A DNA stretch of 39,946 nt, taken from assembly GCA_036444215.1 (NCBI GenBank), contig JAZGAA010000020.1:1-39946 (forward strand), in the 5' to 3' direction. Below are positions 24,793-31,241 of the stretch, one piece after another. A program made the position numbers and the translations under genes. The notes under the pieces are model-generated. The model was not told where the DNA came from, searched no databases, and saw only the letters and a program-made list of their open reading frames with translations. Source of the DNA: CAJVXI01 sp036444215. Lineage in GTDB: Bacteria > Patescibacteriota > Minisyncoccia > UBA6257 > UBA9933. The number at the start of each line of letters is the position of its first letter. The first letter of the stretch is position 1.

Positions 24793-25749
24793 ATGCCCGA
24801 CATCAATAAACTTCTCAAAACTTATCTTGATTATTTGGAGATTGAAAAAAACCGTTCGCCAAAGACGCGGGAGAATTATGAACGGTATCTTAAGGTATTT
24901 ATAAATTTTGCCCCTCCTGGCGGCGGGCAAGGTAAAATCAGAACTGAAAAAGATATTACCATTGATAAAGTGCGGGATTTTCGACTTCATTTAGCGCGAG
25001 CCAAAACCTCGGATAGAGGAACTTTAAAAAAAACCACTCAGTCCTATTATGTGATTGCTTTAAGGAATTTTCTGAAATATTTAACTAAACAGGATTATAG
25101 TGTTTTATCACCTGATAAAATTGAACTGCCAAAAATTCCGACGAGGCAGATTGAAATTATTGAATATAAAGATTTAGAAAGGTTGCTTGAAGCGCCCAAA
25201 GCACAGGATTTGCGGACTTTGCGTGACAAAGCCATTCTGGAAACTTTTTTCTCTACTGGCTTGCGGATTTCCGAACTCTGCGGGCTTAACCGCTATCTTG
25301 ATTTAAATCGCGGCGAGATTTCAGTGCGCGGCAAAGGCGATAAATTGCGAATAGTTTTTCTTTCCGAACGCGCCAAGAGAGCGATTAAAAATTATTTAGA
25401 TAAAAGAACGGATACTGAAGAAGCGCTTTTTGTAAGTTTATCTTCCGCCAAAGGCGGATCCGCCTCGGGCGGAAAAAGCTCCTCTAAGATTATAGGTAGG
25501 ATTATCCCACGGGCAATTCAAAGATTAGTGAATTTTTACGCTCGAAAAGCCGGCATTCCTGACAAAATTACCCCGCATCAACTTCGTCACCAATTTGCCA
25601 CCGATCTTTTAATGGGCGGCGCTGATTTACGTTCTGTTCAGGAACTCTTAGGGCACGCTAATGTTTCCACTACTCAAATTTATACCCATCTTACCAACAA
25701 AGAACTTCGCGAAATCCACAAAACCTTCCACGCCAGAAGAAGAAGATAA
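24793..25749 (+). CDS. xerC: Tyrosine recombinase, XerC/XerD type
   Basis: The 318-residue enzyme has the N-terminal SAM-like DNA-binding domain (about 5-110) and the catalytic domain. The six catalytic residues are present: R158 (TGLRISEL), K181 (GKGDKLR), H262 and R265 (HQLRH), H288 (GHANVSTTQIY) and nucleophile Y297. It most likely resolves chromosome dimers at a dif site. Two segments, APPGGGQGK (about 39-47) and SAKGGSASGG (218-227), are encoded by short GC-rich palindromes and look like insertions in surface loops. A minus-strand tRNA-Leu follows 7 nt later. An integrase role is possible, but no mobile element is seen. Confidence 0.9.
   Translation: MPDINKLLKTYLDYLEIEKNRSPKTRENYERYLKVFINFAPPGGGQGKIRTEKDITIDKVRDFRLHLARAKTSDRGTLKKTTQSYYVIALRNFLKYLTKQDYSVLSPDKIELPKIPTRQIEIIEYKDLERLLEAPKAQDLRTLRDKAILETFFSTGLRISELCGLNRYLDLNRGEISVRGKGDKLRIVFLSERAKRAIKNYLDKRTDTEEALFVSLSSAKGGSASGGKSSSKIIGRIIPRAIQRLVNFYARKAGIPDKITPHQLRHQFATDLLMGGADLRSVQELLGHANVSTTQIYTHLTNKELREIHKTFHARRRR
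24910..24932. repeat. GC-rich repeat insert in xerC, first copy
   Basis: CCCTCC-TGGC-GGCGGG forms a near-palindrome encoding APPGGGQG. It ends GGCGGGCAAGG, the same 11-mer as the nusA insert on that gene's coding strand. Confidence 0.55.
25444..25473. repeat. Tandem palindromes inserted in frame in xerC
   Basis: Two adjacent 15-nt palindromes, TCCGCC-AAA-GGCGGA and TCCGCC-TCG-GGCGGA, occupy exactly ten codons (residues 218-227, SAKGGSASGG). They lie between the catalytic Lys and the HxxR motif, in a stretch where related recombinases have a variable loop. Confidence 0.75.
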
Positions 25750-25756
25750 ATTTTGG

Positions 25757-25838
25757 TGCCGGCGAGAGGACTTGAACCTCTAAGCCTTTCGGCACATGGT
25801 CCTAAACCATGCGTGTTTCCCAATTTCACCACGCCGGC
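25757..25838 (-). tRNA. tRNA-Leu (anticodon TAG)
   Basis: On the minus strand the acceptor stem is GCCGGCG/CGCCGGC and the anticodon stem-loop CATGG-TTTAGGA-CCATG gives anticodon TAG. A long variable arm and the T-arm AGAGG-TTCAAGT-CCTCT are present. The discriminator A is followed by an encoded CCA (25756-25754), unlike the other tRNAs here. Confidence 0.96.
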
Positions 25839-25845
25839 GCAATAG

Positions 25846-25874
25846 TTGACTTTTTTATAATTTTATGCTATATT
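25846..25874 (+). promoter_or_regulatory. Strong promoter of the SPFH operon
   Basis: TTGACT (25846-25851), a 17-nt spacer and TATATT (25869-25874), preceded by an extended TGC, form a near-consensus promoter. The predicted start near 25881 gives a leader of about 120 nt. Confidence 0.8.
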
Positions 25875-25882
25875 TACGATAA

Positions 25883-25995
25883 CTTCAATAGATACCTTTG
25901 GTATTCTATGAAGCAAGTTTCAGGAATAAATCTTGAAACTTAACTACCTTAACAATTTTATATTGGATTGTATAGAAAGACAATCTGAATGGAGG
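25883..25995 (+). promoter_or_regulatory. Structured leader with three hairpins and a Shine-Dalgarno site
   Basis: Three hairpins follow one another. The first pairs 25883-25896 with 25900-25913 around loop TTT. The second is AAGTTTCA (25915-25922) with TGAAACTT (25934-25941). The third is GATTGT (25966-25971) with ACAATC (25980-25985). GGAGG (25991-25995) then sits 8 nt before ATG 26004. This SD decides the start over the in-frame ATG at 25989. Confidence 0.6.
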
Positions 25996-26003
25996 ATGAA
26001 AAA

Positions 26004-26924
26004 ATGCTTATACTCTATTTAATTTTCATTATTATCGTGTGTGGAGTGCTGCTATCGGATTCAATTGTGTTAATTCCAGCATACCATTTTGGAGTAGTGG
26101 AAAGATTCGGAAACCGAACTGGTCGAATTTTTCGCGAAGGGTTAGGATTTAAACTGCCTTTTATTGATAAGGTTCAGTTAATTTCAATGGAGCTGACAGA
26201 GACAGATGTTTCCGTTGTTTTCACAACAAAAGACAAGCTTCAATTAACTTGTTCTGGCTCTCTCCAGTACAGGTCATATCCTGAAATTAAAGACAAAGAA
26301 GGTAGAAATGTTTTTATCTCTATGTCTGAAAAAATTATTACTTCGGGTATAAGGGATGCTATTAAGGCAAAATTAGGAGCTTTAGGTGGCGTGAAAAATG
26401 GAGAAGACTTCATTGAAAATCGTCACGCGGTTGCTGATATAATTAACTGTTTCTTTAGATTTAAAAAGCTTCCTCATCGAGACCACGATCCTCAAGATTG
26501 CGGTGTTAAAAATTGTGATATTCCAGCCGGAGACATTTTAGCTGAAAATCTTCTGGAATTTTACAAGAAACATTGGGTAGTGGTTAAAGCTGAACTAGAC
26601 AAAGAGAAGGAAGAATTAACTGGTTCAGTAATAGAACAAAGATATGGAATTGATATCGAGTTCTACGCGCTATCAGACATCAGTTTTTCAGAAGAAACAC
26701 AAAAGGCCTTTGAAAAGGAAAAACAGGCAGAAGCCAGACAAAGGGCTTTTAAAATGAAGATTTCTATGGCCAAAGAGGTAAAAGATTTAGGAGCTTCTCC
26801 TCAGGTAGCTTTTAATGCCGCTGATGTTTCCCTTAATCCAGAAATTAAAAAGAAAGTGATTTCTGTTGAGGGAGAGGCTGGTATCTTGGGAGGCGTATTA
26901 AGCGGTATAAAGGGAGGTGATTGA
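26004..26924 (+). CDS. SPFH/band-7 domain membrane protein
   Basis: The 306-residue protein has an N-terminal membrane helix (about 2-22), then an SPFH domain (about 25-230) starting with LIPAYHFGVVERFGNRTGRI. A charged helix follows (EKEKQAEARQRAFKMKI), then a glycine-rich tail (GEAGILGGVLSGIKGGD). Stomatin/flotillin/HflK-type proteins form oligomeric rings on membranes and scaffold or control membrane proteases such as FtsH, which is also encoded in this window. An unusual Cys/His-containing stretch (HRDHDPQDCGVKNCD, near 158-172) interrupts the domain and could bind metal. The next gene overlaps by 1 nt (TGATG). Confidence 0.82.
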   Translation: MLILYLIFIIIVCGVLLSDSIVLIPAYHFGVVERFGNRTGRIFREGLGFKLPFIDKVQLISMELTETDVSVVFTTKDKLQLTCSGSLQYRSYPEIKDKEGRNVFISMSEKIITSGIRDAIKAKLGALGGVKNGEDFIENRHAVADIINCFFRFKKLPHRDHDPQDCGVKNCDIPAGDILAENLLEFYKKHWVVVKAELDKEKEELTGSVIEQRYGIDIEFYALSDISFSEETQKAFEKEKQAEARQRAFKMKISMAKEVKDLGASPQVAFNAADVSLNPEIKKKVISVEGEAGILGGVLSGIKGGD

Positions 26925-27385
26925 TGATGGCGGAAATTGCAACGCACAGAAAAGGAATAGCTAAACCACCTAAATTCATTTTGGTTATAATATGGTCTAT
27001 AATAGCTATCGTTGTTCTCGTGACATTCGGTATATGGTTGCATACATTGCATACAACTGACAAAAAGGAAGCTTCTTCTCAGCCGGTGGCGATGATGGCG
27101 GATTATCCGATTTGCGCAGGAGGAAGTCATGACTTTTCAAGGACAATTGCTCCAGGGGAAGTTAAGGTTGATTTCCGTCCAGATTGCAGAACAGAAGTAA
27201 CTTTACCTCCAGGAGTAGTTTTTAGAACAGATCCATCTGCTGATATAGAAATTATTTTCATTGATGGTTCTCAATATGTAGATGGTCCTGGTTATCGGGT
27301 ATGGTACGGTCTTAAACGCGGAATTTTTGAGATGCACGGCATTAAAAAAGCAGGCATCTTAAAAATCACTTTTGAGAAAAGTTAA
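26924..27385 (+). CDS. Unknown single-pass membrane protein paired with SPFH protein
   Basis: The 153-residue protein has a cytoplasmic N-terminus, one transmembrane helix (about 17-42) and an extracytoplasmic C-terminal domain of about 100 residues. That domain has two cysteines (YPICAGG and PDCRTEV) that could form a disulfide, and is beta-rich. I do not recognise a family. An AGGAGGTGA-like SD ends within the previous gene, and the ATG at 26924 overlaps its stop; ATG 26927 is equally possible. The tight coupling suggests the two proteins act together at the membrane. Confidence 0.65.
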   Translation: MMAEIATHRKGIAKPPKFILVIIWSIIAIVVLVTFGIWLHTLHTTDKKEASSQPVAMMADYPICAGGSHDFSRTIAPGEVKVDFRPDCRTEVTLPPGVVFRTDPSADIEIIFIDGSQYVDGPGYRVWYGLKRGIFEMHGIKKAGILKITFEKS

Positions 27386-27391
27386 ACACAA

Positions 27392-27434
27392 ACCCCGTTA
27401 GATGAATAAATTCTATCTAACGGGGTATTTTTTT
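27392..27434 (+). terminator. Strong intrinsic terminator of the SPFH operon
   Basis: A perfect 12-bp stem (ACCCCGTTAGAT / ATCTAACGGGGT) with an 11-nt loop is followed by ATTTTTTT. It may also stop the converging pilin transcript. Confidence 0.95.
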
Positions 27435-27458
27435 CTAAAAATTTTCTTAAATTGATTT

Positions 27459-27815
27459 TTATCCACCGGTTTCCAAAAAGGTTCTGATAATTGTTTGGAA
27501 GCCAACTGCTAAGAGGGCAACAATAATGGCAACTGCCGCATAAATTATCTGGTTTTTAGCTTTCTTGACTTTTTCTTCATCACCACCGGCAGTTAAATAA
27601 GTAAATGCCGATAAGATAATATATAGAACAGCGATAATAAAGAAGATAATATAAACCCATCTGACAATATTATCAATTACATCAACCATGCCGGTAACTG
27701 TCGTAACCGGAGATGGAGGAATTGGTGCTGCTGCTCCAACAAGAGCTGCGTTTCCCAATAAAGTTGATAAACCAATTAAAGCGCCGACTGAAATTTTTGT
27801 TTTAAGTTTTTGCAT
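27459..27815 (-). CDS. TrbC/VirB2-like T4SS pilin family protein, copy 6
   Basis: The 118-residue protein has a signal-like N-terminus (about 10-32, ending VGAAAP), then two transmembrane helices (about 50-73 and 86-110) joined by a charged loop, TAGGDEEKVKKAKNQIIYA. That layout and the loop consensus (D-x-E-K-V-K-x-A-x-x-Q-I-x-YA) are shared by all six genes of this cluster and resemble T4SS pilins. It is last in the array and has its own leader of about 150 nt with a TATAAT and AAAGGTCGA, so it may be regulated separately. Confidence 0.75.
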   Translation of the reverse strand: MQKLKTKISVGALIGLSTLLGNAALVGAAAPIPPSPVTTVTGMVDVIDNIVRWVYIIFFIIAVLYIILSAFTYLTAGGDEEKVKKAKNQIIYAAVAIIVALLAVGFQTIIRTFLETGG

Positions 27816-27853
27816 AATAATGTAATGCTAATATACTAATTCATGCTAATTAT

Positions 27854-27958
27854 ACTAATGAATACGAATTATTAGTATCTATTCGTATCATTAGTACGCA
27901 TTTGTATATTGGTATCACGCTTAATCTCTTTCGACCTTTGGAAATTGATTATATTATA
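27854..27958 (-). promoter_or_regulatory. Promoter and leader of pilin copy 6
   Basis: On the minus strand TATAAT lies at 27958-27953 and AAAGGTCGA at 27939-27931. Further down, ACTAATGAATACGAAT (27854-27869) pairs with ATTCGTATCATTAGT (27881-27895) as a hairpin built of repeated words (CTAATA, TACTAAT). The -35 is weak (TTAAAA). Confidence 0.5.
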
Positions 27959-27977
27959 TATTATTAATTACTAAATT

Positions 27978-28319
27978 TTAACCCCCAGTCATTAAAAATG
28001 TTTCTATTATTTGTACCGCTCCTATGGCAATTAGAGTAACAGCAATAGCAATGGCTGCATAGATTATCTGATGATGAGCTTTCTTAACTTTTTCAACATC
28101 GCCGGCAGCGGTTAAATAAGTAAATGCCGCGAAGATAATAAATAAAATAGCTAAAGTAAGAGCAAGCCAGTAGGTTATTGTTAAAATACTGTCAAGTATA
28201 CCTACTAATTCCTCGACACTTGAAGCCGGAGCATCTGGAAGACCAGTAGTATCCGTAAATTGGTCATAAGTAACAGCGGCTTTGGCTGTTAAAAAAGATA
28301 AGATATTTGATATTTGCAT
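27978..28319 (-). CDS. TrbC/VirB2-like pilin family protein, copy 5
   Basis: This 113-residue paralogue has a short hydrophobic N-terminus, then a TM near 45-70, the loop TAAGDVEKVKKAHHQIIYAA and a second TM near 84-106 ending with IIETFLMTGG. It is closest to copy 4 (both have the loop AHHQIIYA). It starts 14 nt after copy 4 stops, in one probable transcript with copies 1-4. Confidence 0.78.
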   Translation of the reverse strand: MQISNILSFLTAKAAVTYDQFTDTTGLPDAPASSVEELVGILDSILTITYWLALTLAILFIIFAAFTYLTAAGDVEKVKKAHHQIIYAAIAIAVTLIAIGAVQIIETFLMTGG

Positions 28320-28333
28320 GTTAAGAATTTAAG

Positions 28334-28720
28334 TTAAAGTATACTTTTAACTATTTGCACTGCCCCAACAGATATTAATGTAACAGCGATAGCAATAAGC
28401 GCATAAATTATTTGATGATGAGCTTTTTTGATTTTTTCAGTGTCGCCAGCAGCGCCGAGATAATTAATAGCAGCAAATATAATAAATAGAATAGCCAAAC
28501 AAAGAGCAGTTATATAAGTTACTACTAAAATACTGTCTATTATTCCTACTAATCCACCAACATCTTGAACAGGAGACGCTGGAAGCCCAAGGTCTCCAGC
28601 GCTTGGTATTTTTCCGGGCGTAATAGCAGCTTTAGTTGTTAAAAAAGCTGGACTAATTAAAATTATCAATATAATTATAAAGCCAATTTTACTCCCTGCT
28701 CTTTTGATGCTGATATTCAT
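28334..28720 (-). CDS. TrbC/VirB2-like pilin family protein, copy 4
   Basis: This 128-residue paralogue has a basic N-terminus (MNISIKRAGSK), a signal-like helix (about 12-32), a Pro/Gly-rich linker (GLPASPVQDVGGL), a TM, the loop GAAGDTEKIKKAHHQIIYA and a final TM ending VKSIL. Spacing to copy 3 is 7 nt. Close identity in the loop and TMs with copy 5 points to recent duplication. Confidence 0.78.
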   Translation of the reverse strand: MNISIKRAGSKIGFIIILIILISPAFLTTKAAITPGKIPSAGDLGLPASPVQDVGGLVGIIDSILVVTYITALCLAILFIIFAAINYLGAAGDTEKIKKAHHQIIYALIAIAVTLISVGAVQIVKSIL

Positions 28721-28727
28721 AATATTT

Positions 28728-29054
28728 TTAATCTAAAATACTTTCGATTATTTTGACAGCGCCTGTTGAAATTAAAGCAATAGCAATTGCAATAGCAGCA
28801 TAAAGTATTTGATTGCGGGCTGTTTTAATTTTTTCAGGATCTGCTTTAGCTGTTAAAAAATGGAAAGCTGCGATAATGATAAAAATGATGGCTACAATAA
28901 AAAATGCAGTAAACAGATATTTAGCAATTTTATTTATTACTCTTATAACGTCATCAGGGCTTTCAACTGCTGAATAAGAAATTAATGGAGCGGTGAGTAA
29001 AATTATTAAACCGCCTAAAATTAATAATGATGTAATTTTTGTTAGTTTATTCAT
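28728..29054 (-). CDS. TrbC/VirB2-like pilin family protein, copy 3
   Basis: This 108-residue paralogue has a signal-like helix (about 8-28, ending SYSAVES), then two TMs around the loop TAKADPEKIKTARNQILYAA. The C-terminus is IIESILD. It lies 13 nt after copy 2. Confidence 0.78.
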   Translation of the reverse strand: MNKLTKITSLLILGGLIILLTAPLISYSAVESPDDVIRVINKIAKYLFTAFFIVAIIFIIIAAFHFLTAKADPEKIKTARNQILYAAIAIAIALISTGAVKIIESILD

Positions 29055-29067
29055 ATTTCTATATTAT

Positions 29068-29448
29068 TTATTCTAATAGTTTTTCTATTATAGCAACAAT
29101 TCCCCAGGCAGACAAGATTATAGCATAGCCAATAACAGAATACAAAATAGTGTGTCTGCCGGTTTTGACTTTTTCCGGATTGTCGCCGGCAGTTAAAATC
29201 TGGAAACCACCGATTAAAATCATAATTGCTAAAATCGGAGCTCCGATTTTAATTAAATAATTAACAATATTTTTAAGAATATCGGTAATATTATCAGCCC
29301 CAAGGGGGTTGGGAAGTGTAACGCCGGGAGTTTGACCAACTCCAGCTGATAAAGCCACGCTAATTATTAGAGATAATCCTAAAAATAACACCACACTAAA
29401 TAAGTATAGAGTTTTTTTATTATTTAATTTTTTTTGCTGAGATTTCAT
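29068..29448 (-). CDS. TrbC/VirB2-like pilin family protein, copy 2
   Basis: From the ATG at 29448 the protein is 126 residues. It has a basic start (MKSQQKKLNNKK), a signal-like helix, a short linker (GVGQTPGVTLPNPLGADN), two TMs and the loop TAGDNPEKVKTGRHTILYSV. It is closest to copy 1 (both have a GR-type loop). A TTG start at 29460 is possible but lies next to a GC-rich inverted repeat (29466-29528) in the leader. Confidence 0.78.
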   Translation of the reverse strand: MKSQQKKLNNKKTLYLFSVVLFLGLSLIISVALSAGVGQTPGVTLPNPLGADNITDILKNIVNYLIKIGAPILAIMILIGGFQILTAGDNPEKVKTGRHTILYSVIGYAIILSAWGIVAIIEKLLE

Positions 29449-29465
29449 AATTATATTCAATATTG

Positions 29466-29528
29466 CGAGGTCGGACTTCCTACGAATAATAATAAAGCAT
29501 TAATCAATATTTGGGAAGTCCGACCTCG
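29466..29528. repeat. Perfect 15-bp inverted repeat between pilin copies 1 and 2
   Basis: CGAGGTCGGACTTCC (29466-29480) and GGAAGTCCGACCTCG (29514-29528) are exact reverse complements around a 33-nt AT-rich loop. It starts just after the copy 1 stop and ends about 17 nt before the ATG of copy 2. No T-run follows. It could set relative expression of the two pilins. Confidence 0.85.
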
Positions 29529-29532
29529 AATA

Positions 29533-29940
29533 TCAGCAACTAATCTGGTTCCATGGACCGATATCCGCCTGCAAGACGACTTTGATTATTGTATCAATTA
29601 TCAACCAAGAACCAAGAGCAATAATAATTCCGATTACTGCCGATTTTATGATATCCCGGCCATGTTTTACCCGTTCAGGCGAACCGCCGGCCGTCATTAT
29701 CACAAACCCGCCCCAGATGATAAGAGCTACAGCGATTACGATTACAATCTTAACAAGAAAATCTATAATATTCGCGATTAATTTGCCTAAATCGCACCAA
29801 GTGCATGGGTCAGTAGTGCTTGTGCCGCAAGGAACAAGTCCAGCAGCATCTGCTACCAAAGGTAGCAGCACGAAACTAATACTAAATAAAAATACTAAAC
29901 CGATGCAAAAGATTTTTATTTTATTTTTTTGCGTCTTCAT
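29533..29940 (-). CDS. TrbC/VirB2-like pilin family protein, copy 1
   Basis: This is the first and longest copy (135 residues). It has a signal-like helix (about 10-31, ending ADAAG), then a Cys-containing segment (LVPCGTSTTDPCTWCDLG) absent from the other copies. Two TMs flank the loop TAGGSPERVKHGRDIIKSAV, and the C-terminus has a further Cys. The four cysteines could form disulfides or a metal site outside the cell. It follows the solute-binding protein gene by 9 nt. Confidence 0.78.
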   Translation of the reverse strand: MKTQKNKIKIFCIGLVFLFSISFVLLPLVADAAGLVPCGTSTTDPCTWCDLGKLIANIIDFLVKIVIVIAVALIIWGGFVIMTAGGSPERVKHGRDIIKSAVIGIIIALGSWLIIDTIIKVVLQADIGPWNQISC

Positions 29941-29949
29941 AATTAGTGT

Positions 29950-31230
29950 TTATTTCATCAACGATGAAATTTCGTTTTCTGCCTGCTCTAACGCTTTATT
30001 GGAAACTAATCTGCCATTTAATATTGATTCTATCATATCAGAAAAGATTTGTTTAACTGCGGTGCTGTCGGGCTGGTACCAGGAGCGGGCAGTAAGGGCT
30101 TGTTGGGCAAAAACTCCTAAATCCGGGTCATTAAGGTATTGATTAACAAGCGTTCTAAGAGCCGGCGGATGCCCGGAACTTTCTAAATATTCCAAAGAAC
30201 TTTCGGAATTAGTTGTTAGGAATAAAATAAAATCCCAAGCCCAAGCCGGACTTTGACTTTTATTAGAAACCGCCAAACCCCAATAATTAGCATAATTTAT
30301 TGGTTGAGAAAGATTGAACTGCAGCATCAGCGCTGTTCCTAAATTTAAAAACGGATTTTTAGCTTTTATTTGGGGAATTGCCTCAGCATAATTGAAAATC
30401 ATATCCACTGTTCCTTGGCTGAAAGCGTCAATGGAATATTGGAAATTATCATTCCAAGTGTAAAAAGGACCGGCTGGATTGGCGAATTGAACATAAAAGT
30501 TTAACGCTTCAAGCCCTCGGTCGCCAAAATCCGCTTGGGAGTATTGCTGATTAATCATTTGAGTATCAAATTGGAGCATTAAAAGAGAAAGTAAGTCAGT
30601 TGCCTTACTGATGCTTTTTTCCGAACCGCCGATAGCTGCGGCGGCATGAGCTATTTGATTGGCTTGGTTTTTTGTTCTAAGCCGTGGAATTAAATTCTGA
30701 AATTCATACCATTGAGTTGGCGGCAGGGCAACAGCTTTGGCGTCAAAAGCATCTTTATTATATAAAAACGCTAAAGTATCAATATAAAGAGGCAAACTAT
30801 AAATAATGCCGTTGGAAGTTAAATCTTGTTCAGCCACGGTCGGAAACATTTGGCGAAAATTAGCAAGAGGAATTTGTGATTCGTTTGCTGCCACAATTTT
30901 GTCAAAATGTTTTGGCAACCATGTATTATGTAACATCAAAATATCCGGTCCCCGGCCAGCCGCTAAAGCGTTAATTAAATTATTTTCATAGGAATTGGCA
31001 TTGATTTGGCGGTAGTTAATTCTGACTTCCGGCCGAAATTGCATATAACTCTCTAACGAGGATTGGAAGTTTTTATAATCTTCAATACCCCAAAATGTCA
31101 ATTCGATTTGCTGGCCTCCGCCTCCGCCGCCATTACCGTCTTGCCGGAATAAGACAAACATTAATACCACTAACAGAATTATTGCTGCAGCGATGAAGAT
31201 TATGATTATTTGGGATTTAGTAAAAGACAT
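29950..31230 (-). CDS. Membrane-tethered extracellular solute-binding protein, family 1
   Basis: The 426-residue protein has an N-terminal TM (about 8-28), a Gly-rich tether (DGNGGGGGGQQ) and an SBP_bac_1 domain starting IELTFWGIEDYKNFQSSLES, with GRGPDILMLHNTW, NGIIYSLPLYIDTLAFLYNKD and PAWAWDFILFLTT. The family binds sugars for ABC importers, but no permease or ATPase gene is nearby. It is followed at 9 nt by six pilin-like genes, so a joint role in uptake at the surface is conceivable. gyrA lies 11 nt upstream. Confidence 0.85.
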   Translation of the reverse strand: MSFTKSQIIIIFIAAAIILLVVLMFVLFRQDGNGGGGGGQQIELTFWGIEDYKNFQSSLESYMQFRPEVRINYRQINANSYENNLINALAAGRGPDILMLHNTWLPKHFDKIVAANESQIPLANFRQMFPTVAEQDLTSNGIIYSLPLYIDTLAFLYNKDAFDAKAVALPPTQWYEFQNLIPRLRTKNQANQIAHAAAAIGGSEKSISKATDLLSLLMLQFDTQMINQQYSQADFGDRGLEALNFYVQFANPAGPFYTWNDNFQYSIDAFSQGTVDMIFNYAEAIPQIKAKNPFLNLGTALMLQFNLSQPINYANYWGLAVSNKSQSPAWAWDFILFLTTNSESSLEYLESSGHPPALRTLVNQYLNDPDLGVFAQQALTARSWYQPDSTAVKQIFSDMIESILNGRLVSNKALEQAENEISSLMK

Positions 31231-31241
31231 ATATTATTTCA

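Noticed and set aside
24643..24990. Minus-strand open frame opposite the xerC start
   Set aside because: It overlaps the clear XerC N-terminal domain and the hairpin spacer, and its composition is not protein-like.
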